NCBI RefSeq assembly: GCF_000003815.2
Contig: NW_023365750.1
Location: 223,311 to 287,310, forward strand
Direction: 5' to 3'
Origin: Branchiostoma floridae
Lineage: Eukaryota > Chordata > Leptocardii > Amphioxiformes > Branchiostomatidae
DNA: 64,000 nucleotides
Part shown: in pieces, positions 54,887-64,000 of the stretch
Layout of the letters: every line of letters starts with the position of its first letter
Position numbering within the stretch: the first letter of the stretch is position 1
Made by a program: the position numbers and the translations under genes
Notes under the pieces: model-generated
Database searches by the model: none
What the model saw: only the letters and a program-made list of their open reading frames with translations
Told to the model about the DNA's origin: nothing

Positions 54887-55262
54887 GTGAGTTCTACCTA
54901 ATGTCCTACTTCCTTTATATGCCCTGTAAATATACTTGTAGACATAGTTTTAAAAGCACATACATACCTCAACGAGGTCTCTAATCGATTGAGAGTAATA
55001 TATTTGTTTTCATATTCAAAAATCTTTAAAAAAAGGATGTTCATTTTTTGCATTCTGATTAAGTTGTGTATGAAGACAGATATTTGGAAATAGGCTTTAA
55101 ACGATTTTTCTTTATCAATACCAACATTAAGGCAAAGGGAACAAATCCAAATAATGGATCAAATTTAAACATTGCAACACAATATAATAGAATCGTACAA
55201 CTAATGTGGAGTAGTCAACGAATTACAGATCCATATTTAAAACACCTGACATTTCTTTACAG

Positions 55263-55382
55263 CGAGTAACATGTGCGATCCATCCCCGTGTCACGCCAAC
55301 GCCACCTGCCGACTGTTGGGTAGAACCTACACGTGCACGTGTAATGTAGGGTTCGTCGGGGACGGTCGTGTTTTCTGTATAG
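55263..55382 (+). CDS. Gene C EGF-like exon 1
   Basis: Acceptor TTTACAG to 55262; donor GTTCG at 55383, weak. 40 codons. NMCDPSPCHANATC, YTCTCNVGFVGDG, VFC: six cysteines in EGF order. A different subtype from the EGF next to the membrane. No counterpart follows the vWA of gene B. Confidence 0.85.
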
Positions 55383-55550
55383 GTTCGTAGTGAATCAATT
55401 CCCATCAAAACCTCTTGTTATCATTTTTAGTCTGTCAGATGTCGTTGCAGCACAACATCGAATAATGTGTGTCAGACACTCAGAATATGTTTTCATGTTT
55501 TACTTTTTGTAATACAAATCTAAGAATCCATGTGTATTATCTATTTCCAG

Positions 55551-55727
55551 TTGTACAATGCCCTGTCCTGAATGCACCAGCGAACGGTGCGCTGACTCCT
55601 ACAAACAGACGTCAGTACCAGGATCAGGTCACCTTCACCTGTATCACCGGGTACAACCTGGTCGGTCAAACCATGCTTACCTGTCTTGTGAATGGTACCT
55701 GGAGTGCAAGTCCGCCGACATGCAACC
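55551..55727 (+). CDS. Gene C CCP exon 1
   Basis: Acceptor TTTCCAG to 55550; donor GTTAG at 55728, weak. VQCPVLNAPANGALTPTNR, GYNLVGQTMLTC, PPTCN. Counterpart of gene B 36272. Confidence 0.9.
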
Positions 55728-55870
55728 GTTAGTAAACATGTTGTTTGTTTGTACACATCACCACAAAATAAATTATGTTTTCCATTCTAGTTGTACACTC
55801 GTTACCATGCGAAAGCACGCACTCTGTCTTTGATCTCGAGACCGTTAGAGGGCGTCTCTTTTCATTTCAG

Positions 55871-56047
55871 CTATCCAATGTCCGGCTCAGACTGCACCAG
55901 CTAACGGAGCGATAAGTCCTACCGGATGGCAAAACTACCAGGTAACAGTCAGTTACACCTGTAACAACGGATACGTACGGAGCGGCGCTACTAGTGCCAC
56001 ATGCCAAGCTGACGGAACATGGAGCAACCCTGTTCATACATGCACAC
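55871..56047 (+). CDS. Gene C CCP exon 2
   Basis: Acceptor TTTCAG to 55870, donor GTAAG at 56048. IQCPAQTAPANGAISPTGW, ending NPVHTCT. Counterpart of gene B 28432. Confidence 0.92.
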
Positions 56048-56257
56048 GTAAGATGACTATCTAGTTCATATGTGCTAGCTGTGTTCACGAAATTGTATTA
56101 TACTGACACTTATGAGACGATTAAGAGAGCAATAAAGGCACATTTTGTGTTTAAAGCATTATAGACGGTCATAGATTCAAACCCGTTGCTTTTTTTCTTA
56201 GCACAGAAATATTTCCATTATGAGATCCGCGTAATAAAATGTTATTGAAAATTTTAG

Positions 56258-56437
56258 CCAGACAGTGTCCGGCGTTGACGGCCCCAGCTAACGGAGCGCG
56301 GTCACCCACTACCGGTTCAAACTTCTACATAAACACGATATCGTTCACCTGTAACTCGGGATATCAACTAACCGGAAACTCTCCTCTAACGTGCCAGGCT
56401 GACGGAACATGGAGCAACAATGTTCCAACATGCACAC
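56258..56437 (+). CDS. Gene C CCP exon 3
   Basis: Acceptor ATTTTAG to 56257, donor GTAAG at 56438. RQCPALTAPANGARSPTTG; GYQLTGNSPLTC. Confidence 0.92.
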
Positions 56438-56539
56438 GTAAGTTGAAATTGACACTCATATACACAGACCATTTCTAGCAAAATGTAGCTATGTAGATAC
56501 CTGCACTATGGTAGTTAGAGCCTATTAAAAGTGAGCGAC

Positions 56540-56592
56540 CGAAGCGAACTCCTACCAGGACACGGTTACGTTCACCTGTAGTTTGGGGGAAC
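56540..56592 (+). pseudogene. Middle of a dead CCP exon
   Basis: GCGAACTCCTACCAGGACAC (SNSYQDT), then GTTACGTTCACCTGTAG, where the tract breaks off. No acceptor or donor. Homologous to the centre of the SYQD-type exons. Confidence 0.65.
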
Positions 56593-56766
56593 GGAGATAT
56601 ATATATATACTGTCCAGCAATGTCCATCTAATTGTTGTATACATATACAGTATTCAGAAGATGATATTTAGACACAATCCGTTCGTCGACGTCAATAGGC
56701 GTCTATCTGCGCATATTCATGTTATAATAGATAAATAGTAATAATAAAATGTTTTGATCATTTCAG

Positions 56767-56946
56767 GTATACAATGTCCGGCGTTGACGGCCCCAACAAA
56801 TGGAATTCGGACACCCGCGACCGGAGCGAACCTTTACCAGGACACGATCACCTTCAGCTGTAACAACGGCTATGTACGGGTCGGGGATTTTGACACCAGG
56901 TGCCAAGCTGACGGAACATGGACTAATCCTGTCCCAACATGCACAC
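56767..56946 (+). CDS. Gene C CCP exon 4
   Basis: Acceptor TTTCAG to 56766, donor GTAAG at 56947. [36 protein letters not shown]. Confidence 0.92.
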
Positions 56947-56999
56947 GTAAGATGTCTTTGACAATGATATAGATGCGATAAATTTCAAGCAAAATGCAC

Positions 57000-57600
57000 T
57001 TTTTAAACAACTACACAATAGTAATGAGAGCATAGGGCCCCTCTCATTATTTCAACATCGGTATGCAAACAGACGTCAACAAACGAACCGTATACGCATG
57101 ATTACAGTTTACATTTGATAGTGGCGAAGCGGTTGTATGTCCCGTATACTGTCGTCACCATTAGAAACGGTCGATGTCATATCGCTGACCCTTCTGTACC
57201 ATATCCGATACGGTTTCATGACATATTTATTTGGGGAGGGGGGGGAGTAAGAAAATATATACAAAGCAAAATTTCAATTATAAACGTATGACGTTATTCG
57301 TGATGAATGTCAAATGCATATTGAAAAAAGGGCACCAGGTCGAAATCCCAAAGCCCAAATCTTAACCCCAAACCAGCCTGCGCCACAGAACAGCTCGGTA
57401 TTGACAGAGCATGTTAACGTCGGTACATATGATGTAACGTGCTTATGTATGAAAAAAGGCCAGAACTTTACAAAATGGAAAAATATGGTAGTATAAAGTG
57501 AGAGTATTAGACGTTTGACACTTATTACTACTACTTGTAGTCTAAACGTCGACAGAAATATCGCTCTATGTACATAGACTCAAAAGTTTTCTCTAAAAAT
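57000..57600 (+). other. Intron, nothing recognised
   Basis: Has a G-run at 57235-57246 and no inverted ends or exon-like sequence that I can identify. Confidence 0.4.
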
Positions 57601-57615
57601 CGTAAACCATTTTAG

Positions 57616-57795
57616 CCAGACAGTGTCCGGCGTTGACGGCCCCAGCTAATGGGGCACGGACACCCTCTACCGGAGCGACCTCCTACCAGGACCAGGTAAC
57701 TTTCACCTGTAACGCGGGATATCAACTGAATGGAGCCTCTCCTGCGACGTGCCAAGCTGACGGAACATGGAGCAACTCTGTCCCAACATGCACAC
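57616..57795 (+). CDS. Gene C CCP exon 5
   Basis: Acceptor ATTTTAG to 57615, donor GTAAG at 57796. RQCPALTAPANGARTPSTGATSY; GYQLNGASPATC. Confidence 0.92.
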
Positions 57796-58075
57796 GTAAG
57801 ATGACTTTGACACTTACAAGCAATATCCGGCAAAAAATTAGTTTTCGGACGCCAATATTCTAGGAGTGAGAAAATCAAAAGGTTTGCCTCTTAAGCTTTC
57901 AGTATTTAAGTCAAACGTTGGAAACATGACGTTTACAAACAAACCGTAGTTTACACAGGCATAAAACTACATAGTGGTGGGAGAATGATTGAATGACACT
58001 GCTTTCTATAATTCAACAAAAAGATGTTGCTCTATAAATGTACATATCTTAACGGTCCTTCATAAACTATTACAG

Positions 58076-58255
58076 CCGTACCATGCCCGGCGTTGACGGC
58101 CCCAAATAACGGAGCGCTGAATCCTCTGGCTGGACCGTACGTCTACCAGAACCAGGTGACAGTCACATGTAACTCGGGATACCAACTGAGTGGAGTCTCT
58201 TCTCTAACATGCCAAGCGAATGGCCAATGGAGCAATGCTGTTCCAACATGCGCAC
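58076..58255 (+). CDS. Gene C CCP exon 6
   Basis: Acceptor ATTACAG to 58075, donor GTAAG at 58256. VPCPALTAPNNGALNPLAGPYVY; CQANGQWSNAVPTCA. Donor of the 5' half of chimeric gene A exon 571. Confidence 0.92.
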
Positions 58256-58391
58256 GTAAGACGACTTCCAAGTTGATATATGATAGTAATGCCTTATGCA
58301 AATGTATTACACAAACATTTTGCATATAGCAGAGAGCGTAAAAAGACTATAAGCAATAGATCTTTATAAGAAATGTTATTGGTCGTTTCAG

Positions 58392-58571
58392 CCAGACAAT
58401 GTCCGGTGCTGCATGCTCCAACCAATGGAGCACGGACGCCCCCTATCGGATCGAACCTATACCAGAACCAGATAACGTTCATCTGTAACACCGGATACGA
58501 CCTGGACGGAGTCTCTCCAGTGACGTGCCAAGCTGACGGAACATGGAGCAACCGTGTTCCAATATGTAGAC
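58392..58571 (+). CDS. Gene C CCP exon 7
   Basis: Acceptor TTTCAG to 58391, donor GTAAG at 58572. [36 protein letters not shown]. Confidence 0.92.
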
Positions 58572-58764
58572 GTAAGGCGACCTTTGACTAATTGAATATT
58601 TTCAACGTAATGTATTTTACACATCTAAACATAAGTAAATATTTTTCTTTGGGCGTCTAGTTTTCAAATGACCGTTCAAATCTTTCGAAATAAATATTGT
58701 TCTAAGCAACATTACTATGTAGATCCCTAAAAGGTTCCTGAACAATTCAAGTTATCGATTTTAG

Positions 58765-58941
58765 CGAGGTGTCCGATGTTGACGGCACCAACTGATGGAG
58801 CACGGACGCCCCCTACCGGAGCAATCTCCTACCAGGACGTGATCAGGTTCACATGTAACTCTGGATACGTACGGAACGGCGCTTTTGATACGACATGCCA
58901 AGCGGACGGAGCATGGAGCAACCCTGCCCCAACATGTGAAC
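58765..58941 (+). CDS. Gene C CCP exon 8
   Basis: Acceptor GATTTTAG to 58764, donor GTAAG at 58942. [22 protein letters not shown]; ends NPAPTCE. RC start without the usual residue between. Confidence 0.92.
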
Positions 58942-59198
58942 GTAAGATGAATATGGCAATATCAATAACAGATACTAGCAATTACTAGCGCTTGCTTTTG
59001 AGGATGAACTCACATTATTACATTTAGTATTATAAGCTTGGTGCAAAATACATTTTTAGCAAATGTCGTCATGGTTTGTGTTTCTGGCGTGAGTCTTTCA
59101 GACGTTGGACGACAGCATTTCTTGTTTGTTTGTTTGTACTTGAAACAAAATCAAAATAGTGTTAACGTTTCTGCAAAAGACTGTTATATCTTTTTCAG

Positions 59199-59378
59199 GA
59201 AGACAATGTCCGGATTTGACGGCCCCAACTAATGGAGCACGGACGCCCCCTACCGGGGGGAACTTCTACCAGGGCACGATAACGTTCACCTGTAACGCGG
59301 GATACGTACGGAACGGAGTCTCTCTTGTGACATGCCAAACTGACGGAACATGGAGCAACCCTGTACCAACATGCACAC
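59199..59378 (+). CDS. Gene C CCP exon 9
   Basis: Acceptor TTTTTCAG to 59198, donor GTAAG at 59379. [35 protein letters not shown]. Confidence 0.92.
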
Positions 59379-59554
59379 GTAAGACGAATTTCAAGTTCAT
59401 CCATATATGAGACAAGTATCAATAGAATTGTAGCTTGCAGACAGTGAATGGGTAAAAAAGTCAGTGTATCAAAATCAAATAAGTTGCAGGACATTTCTGT
59501 ATTAAAACAAACAAAATATATAGGCATAAATTAAAAGGTTATTGACCATTTCAG

Positions 59555-59731
59555 CCAGACCATGTCCAGGGTTGACGACCCCCACTAACGGAGCGCTGAA
59601 TCCTCCCGGACCATACGCCTACCCGAACCAGGTTACAGTCACCTGTAACTCGGGATACGATCTGAACGGAGTCACTCCCGTGAGGTGTCAAGCTGACGGA
59701 ACATGGAGCAACCCTATTGGAACATGCAGAC
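59555..59731 (+). CDS. Gene C CCP exon 10
   Basis: Acceptor TTTCAG to 59554, donor GTAAG at 59732. RPCPGLTTPTNGALNPPGPYAY; GYDLNGVTPVRC; ends GTCR. Its downstream intron matches the one after gene A exon 571. Confidence 0.92.
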
Positions 59732-59953
59732 GTAAGATAACTTTTTGACTCATCGATATGTTCAATGCTACGTAATTTGTACCCCCAAACTTACATATGT
59801 AAATTGAATCAACAAAACTAACTTTTAAAGAGCAATCTGGACCTCATATTTTGTAGAGGTACCTACAGATGATAGCTAATCAATACTTCATGATGTAATA
59901 CAAGTATTTAAACAAATAAAATGTACCTGAAGAAGATTTTTTAACAATTTCAG

Positions 59954-60130
59954 GCAGATGTCCCGTGTTGACAGCCCCGACTAACGGAGTACGGACGCCC
60001 CCTACCGGATCGAACTCCTTCTATAATACAGTAACGTTCACCTGCGACGAGGGATACCAACTGAACGGCGCGACTTCCACGACATGCCAAACTGACGGGA
60101 CATGGAGTAACGCTGTTCCAACATGCACAC
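59954..60130 (+). CDS. Gene C CCP exon 11
   Basis: Acceptor TTTCAG to 59953, donor GTAAG at 60131. [33 protein letters not shown]. Counterpart of gene A 3782. Confidence 0.92.
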
Positions 60131-60314
60131 GTAAGACAATTTACAAGAAATGACTTGTAAATGCCCTTAGCTAATTCTGTTCAGACACGCACGCGTCACA
60201 AGACTTGCAAGTTGATACATATATACTTTATGCCAACAATGTCCGGCAAAATAAAACATACAAATATTGACCAGATAGTGAAGAGAGTATTGTATGTAAT
60301 GGTTAACTATTGTA

Positions 60315-60412
60315 GGAACACCAAGGCCGCCGTCGACGGCACCAACTAACGGAGTGCAGAAATCTACTGGACCCTTTGTAACGCCTACCCGAACGTTACC
60401 TTTGATGTTAAG
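60315..60412 (+). pseudogene. Decayed CCP exon (homologue of 4353 and 40717)
   Basis: TTGTAG then CGTCGACGGCACCAACTAACGG (TAPTNG-like), AATCTACTGGACC and CCTACCCGAACGTTACC, with scrambled phase and no donor. Confidence 0.65.
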
Positions 60413-60512
60413 AGAAAAATAGGCGTCAAGTTGTTAAGAGTAAAAAATTGCCATACATCAGTAGTATCCAGGGTCTATAAAGTTCTTCATGAAGTCTATT
60501 GTACTATTACAG

Positions 60513-60695
60513 CCAGACAATGTAACGCGTTGACGGCCCCAACTAACGGAGCGCTGAGTCCTCCAGCACCGCACAACTACCCTGTCACGGTTACGTTCAC
60601 CTGTAAGCCGGGATATGTACGGAACGGCGCTCAAACTACGACGTGCCAAGCTGACGGAACATGGAGCAACCCTACTCCAACATGCGCACGCACAC
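60513..60695 (+). CDS. Gene C CCP exon 12
   Basis: Acceptor ATTACAG to 60512, donor GTAAG at 60696; 61 codons. [23 protein letters not shown]; ends PTCART, two extra residues after Cys4 as in 40891 and 62160. Confidence 0.92.
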
Positions 60696-60901
60696 GTAAG
60701 ACGACCTGCAAGTTGATATAAGCTAGCATTGTCATCGAATTGTACCATGTAAAAAGTAAGAATATTGTATCAGACGGAAACTACATTTGGCCTTTCCTTC
60801 ATCAAACTATTACTGATAATAATGGATCAAAAGGCGACATTGTATTTCAATACATACTCAGTATAGAGATATGTTGCAATAAAAAGTTCTTGAACTTTCA
60901 G

Positions 60902-61081
60902 CCGGGCAATGTTCGGCGTTGACAGCCCCAACTAACGGAGCACGGACGCCCCCTACCGGATCGAACTCATTCGGGAATACAGTCACGTTCACCTGTAACA
61001 CTGGATACGTCTTAAACGGCCCTGTTACCGCGACGTGCCAAGCTGACGGAACATGGAGTAATCCTGTACCAACATGCACAC
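60902..61081 (+). CDS. Gene C CCP exon 13
   Basis: Acceptor TTTCAG to 60901, donor GTAAG at 61082. [33 protein letters not shown]. Confidence 0.92.
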
Positions 61082-61409
61082 GTAAGACGATTTTTGGTTA
61101 ATAAATACAATCAATTTCCATTAAATATTTGCGTAAGATTCACAGGAAGGATGAGTTTCAACTTGTCATGTCATGCAAATGGTAAAAAAAAAAAACTTTT
61201 TCAAAACTTTTCTTTATTCAAAACATGATAGACTGGTATAGATTAAAAGGCATATTTAAATGGGTTATCAACCAGTTTTAATGTGCAAGGAAGTGACATA
61301 AAAAGATAAACTTGTTGATGGACTTTAAAACACATATAACAGACGAACTTTGTAGGACATTTTAGTGCAGAAATAAATCTCGTTAATAAAACGTTATTGA
61401 CAATTTCAG

Positions 61410-61586
61410 CCAGACTATGTCCGGGGTTGACGGCCCCAACTAACGGAACGCTGAGTTCCCCAGGACCGTACTCCTACCCGAACCAGGTTACAGTCACCTG
61501 TAACTCAGGATACCAACTTAACGGAGTCTCTACTGTGACGTGCCAAGCTGTCGGAACATGGAGCCATACTGTCGGAACATGCACAG
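61410..61586 (+). CDS. Gene C CCP exon 14
   Basis: Acceptor TTTCAG to 61409, donor GTAAG at 61587. RLCPGLTAPTNGTLSSPGPYSY; CQAVGTWSHTVGTCT. Confidence 0.92.
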
Positions 61587-61791
61587 GTAAGACGACTCGT
61601 ATATTCTAGAAATGCCCAGTGACATCTAGCTTTAAACATTACTTCTCCAGATTGTAAAAGAGTATAAGGAGAAAACCTTTGACCATTTTTATATATTCAA
61701 AACATGATAAGCAGGCATAGATTAAAATTCGGAGTTCTATACACCTACTGTACAGTGAGAGATGTCTGTAATGGGTTATTGGCTATTTCAG

Positions 61792-61971
61792 CGAGACAAT
61801 GTCCACTGTTGACGTATCCAACTAACGGAGCGCTGAGCCCCCCGGCTGGACCATACGTCTACCCGAACCAGGTTACAGTCACATGTAACTCGGGATATCA
61901 ACTTAACGGAGTGTCTCCTGTGACGTGCCGAATTGACGGAACATGGAGCAACAATGTTGGAACTTGTACAT
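61792..61971 (+). CDS. Gene C CCP exon 15
   Basis: Acceptor TTTCAG to 61791, donor GTAAG at 61972. RQCPLLTYPTNGALSPPAGPYVY; CRIDGTWSNNVGTCT. Confidence 0.92.
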
Positions 61972-62159
61972 GTAAGACGACTTGTAAGTTTTTATATGCG
62001 CTAGCAATGTCCAGCAAACTCTAGGCTTTAGACATTCCCCAGGTTGTAAGCGAGTATAAGGAGGAAATTGTATGGACATTCTACATTCGAAACATGATAA
62101 GCAGGCATAAATTAAAATCTTGTCGTTTTGAACTCTTAATGGGTTATTGATTATTTCAG

Positions 62160-62342
62160 CGAGATTATGCCAGCCGTTGTCGGACCCAACTAACGGAGCG
62201 CTGAGTCCTGCCGCACCACACAGCTACCCTGTCACGGTTACGTTCACCTGTTACACGGGGTACGTACGGATCGGCGCTGCAAATACGACGTGCCAAACTG
62301 ACGGATCATGGAGCCACCCAGTTCCAGCATGCACACAAACAC
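62160..62342 (+). CDS. Gene C CCP exon 16
   Basis: Acceptor TTTCAG to 62159, donor GTAAG at 62343; 61 codons. RLCQPLSDPTNGALSPAAPHSYP; FTCYTGYVRIGAANTTC as in gene B 40891; ends ACTQT. Confidence 0.92.
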
Positions 62343-62541
62343 GTAAGTCGACCTGCAAGTTGATGTTTACTAGCAATGTCAGTCGAATTGTTAAATGTAA
62401 GAAATAATTTAGTATTAGATGGAAATTACATGACCTTCATAAAAAATTACTGATAATCATGAATCAAAAGGCGACCTTTTTTTATATTTTCATTACCAGT
62501 ATAGACTCACAATCGTAAAAAAAAGTTCTTCAACATTTCAG

Positions 62542-62721
62542 CCGGGCAATGTTCGGCGTTGACTGCCCCAATTAATGGAGCACGGACGCCCCCTACCGGA
62601 GCAACCTCCTATGGGAATACAGTAACATTCACGTGTAACACGGGATACGTACGGAACGGCGCTGCTACCGCGACGTGCCAATCTGACGGAACATGGAATA
62701 ATCCTGTTCCAACGTGCACAC
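62542..62721 (+). CDS. Gene C CCP exon 17
   Basis: Acceptor TTTCAG to 62541, donor GTAAG at 62722. [42 protein letters not shown], ending NPVPTCT. No counterpart before the EGF exon in gene A. Confidence 0.9.
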
Positions 62722-63077
62722 GTAAGATGAGATTTTAGTTTATATATACCATCAGTTTCAAGTTAGTCTTAGTGTGCGTGATATTTTCACTTTAATAGGA
62801 TGAGTTTCAAATTGACATTTACATGGTAAAATAGACACTATTTTCTTTTTTCCTTTAATCAAATTGATAGAAATATATAAATTAAAAGGTATCGTTTTAT
62901 AAATAGATCCCCGATATAAAATGTTGTTGGTCATGTATTATAGTGCATTGGAATCGCGTTCCTCGTAAATGAATTAGAATCAAGATAAAACAGACGTAGG
63001 TTATTGAACGTATTTCTTTGCATCTTATAAGTACAGAAATAGATCTCTAAATAAAAGTTTATTGGCCATTCATTTAG

Positions 63078-63254
63078 CCAGAAAATGTCCGGCGTTGACG
63101 TCCCCAACTAACGGAGCGCTGAGTCCTGCCGAACCTTACTCCTACCCGAACCAGGTTACAGTCACCTGTAACTCGGGATACCAGTTGAACGGGGTCTCTC
63201 CTGTGACGTGTCAAGCAGACGGAACATGGAGCAACACTGTCCCAACATGCACAC
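63078..63254 (+). CDS. Gene C CCP exon 18, last before EGF
   Basis: Acceptor TTTAG to 63077, donor GTAAG at 63255. RKCPALTSPTNGALSPAEPYSY; GYQLNGVSPVTC. Confidence 0.92.
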
Positions 63255-63473
63255 GTAAGACGTGTTTGGCAGATATACAAGTACTGAATGTCTAAATGTT
63301 AGACTTATTGAAATGTGCAAAGGACTGTTAATTGGGTTTGGGCATTGAAGCATATTGTTTATTGTTTAAATACAGTATTGATAGATAATAGTATTTCTAG
63401 GTTGTCCAATATTTATCTGGATTTATTCCGCTTTAACGATAATCAGAAATCGGTACAATCTTGTTATTTGCAG

Positions 63474-63587
63474 AAGTTGACTTCTGTAGTCCCAATCCGT
63501 GTAAAAATGGAGGAACTTGCATTGATAGGGACAGTGGCTTCCTATGCGTGTGTTCGACTGACTATGAAGGAGATACTTGCCAAACAG
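63474..63587 (+). CDS. Gene C EGF-like exon 2
   Basis: Acceptor TTTGCAG to 63473, donor GTAAG at 63588. VDFCSPNPCKNGGTC, FLCVCSTDYEGDTC; six cysteines. Same exon as 7075 in gene A. Confidence 0.93.
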
Positions 63588-63699
63588 GTAAGTAACTCGT
63601 CTTTAACATCCATACACATTTTTGTTACTCCTTCACTATCCACTTGTAGAAAGCGAATTTTCAACGACCACTATTGATGACCAATCACTTCAGAACGGA

Positions 63700-63775
63700 A
63701 ATTCGCGGAGATATAGGCACGTGATCTTTATTAACACGTGATCTTGTGGATATGTGACGTCAGCAATTGGTCAAA
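63700..63775 (+). promoter_or_regulatory. Conserved intronic CACGTG/CRE block, gene C
   Basis: CACGTG at 63719 and 63735, TGACGTCA at 63755 and ATTGG at 63766, in the order and spacing of 7495-7560 in gene A. Confidence 0.45.
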
Positions 63776-63888
63776 CGTGCCTGTAATTTTATAACGCCCA
63801 CCGTTTCTGTTCAGTAATGGCCGAAGTGCCATTGCTTTATAATCATATTGGTCTATTTACTCATTAAGTCAAATGCTTCCTTTTACAG

Positions 63889-64000
63889 AAAGGCCCATTT
63901 TTGGAGTCGGGGCCGTGGTGGGTATCGCAGTCGGCTGTATTGTCGGTGGAATGCTGCTGGTGGGCGCTGTAACACTTCTTATTCTATGTTGCCGGAAGGC
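63889..64000 (+). CDS. Gene C transmembrane exon (cut by window end)
   Basis: Acceptor TTTACAG to 63888. ERPIFGVGAVVGIAVGCIVG then MLLVGAVTLLILCCRK; the helix is complete and the exon continues past the window. Confidence 0.92.

Larger units (their letters stand above)
46817..64000 (+). other. Gene C (3'-truncated by window): SP-vWA-EGF-CCPx18-EGF-TM
   Basis: Gene-level entry. Signal peptide 46817; linker 53797; vWA 54311; EGF 55263; CCP at 55551, 55871, 56258, 56767, 57616, 58076, 58392, 58765, 59199, 59555, 59954, 60513, 60902, 61410, 61792, 62160, 62542, 63078; EGF 63474; TM from 63889 to the window end. Intron 1 (46872-53796) has no lectin exon; it is mostly a Helitron-like insertion. 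All exons are 1-1 phase and the reading frame is open throughout, making this the most intact of the three. The cytoplasmic tail should lie within 1 kb downstream. Confidence 0.88.

Overview
The window looks like one piece of a lancelet (amphioxus, Branchiostoma-type) chromosome. It is eukaryotic: the coding sequence is split into about 65 short exons with GT-AG borders and nearly all phase-1 introns, and the introns are full of LINE, Helitron-like, piggyBac-like, Mutator-like, SINE and MITE sequence. The assignment to lancelet is inferred from the expanded CCP/C-type lectin/vWA repertoire and the repeat content, not from a search. There is a 100-N assembly gap at 17298-17397.

All recognisable host genes are on the + strand. 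They form a tandem array of three paralogues encoding modular type I membrane proteins. Gene A (11-8447, 5' end outside the window) has eight intact CCP (Sushi) exons, an EGF exon, a transmembrane exon and a cytoplasmic-tail exon. Gene B (11435-43854) has a signal peptide exon, two almost identical linker + C-type lectin pairs, ten CCP exons, a vWA exon, ten more intact CCP exons, a transmembrane exon and a tail exon, but no EGF exon. Gene C (46817-end, 3' end outside the window) has a signal peptide, a short linker, vWA, EGF, 18 CCP exons, a second EGF and the start of the transmembrane exon. Every CCP exon is symmetric 1-1 (177-183 bp, one 198 bp), so modules can be lost, gained or skipped without a frameshift. 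The tails of A and B are nearly the same and carry several tyrosine motifs (YEDV, YSYP, and YQEL and YQSL four residues apart) plus a proline-rich stretch, which suggests signalling or endocytic receptors. The layout recalls selectins (lectin-CCP-EGF) and polydom/SVEP1 (vWA-CCP-EGF), but the combination and tail fit neither.

The array is turning over quickly. Dead CCP exons lie between live ones, one of them at the same place in all three genes. One exon in A looks like a product of unequal crossing-over. Two pseudoexons in B are deletion fusions. The lectin block of B was duplicated in tandem before a Helitron-like element landed in one copy. The vWA exon of B has an apparent one-base insertion that would end the protein just after vWA unless a nearby alternative donor is used.

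The introns of A, B and C hold layered mobile DNA. The most unusual signal is a set of Helitron-like elements in which a hairpin arm at one end matches a subterminal segment at the other end of the same copy, while the arm sequence differs between copies of the same family. A 1.6-kb Mutator-like element built from tandem repeats sits inside an L1/Tx1-like LINE with a 9-bp target duplication. The large element in intron 1 of gene C carries pieces of a THAP/YqaJ-type gene and a piggyBac-type MITE.
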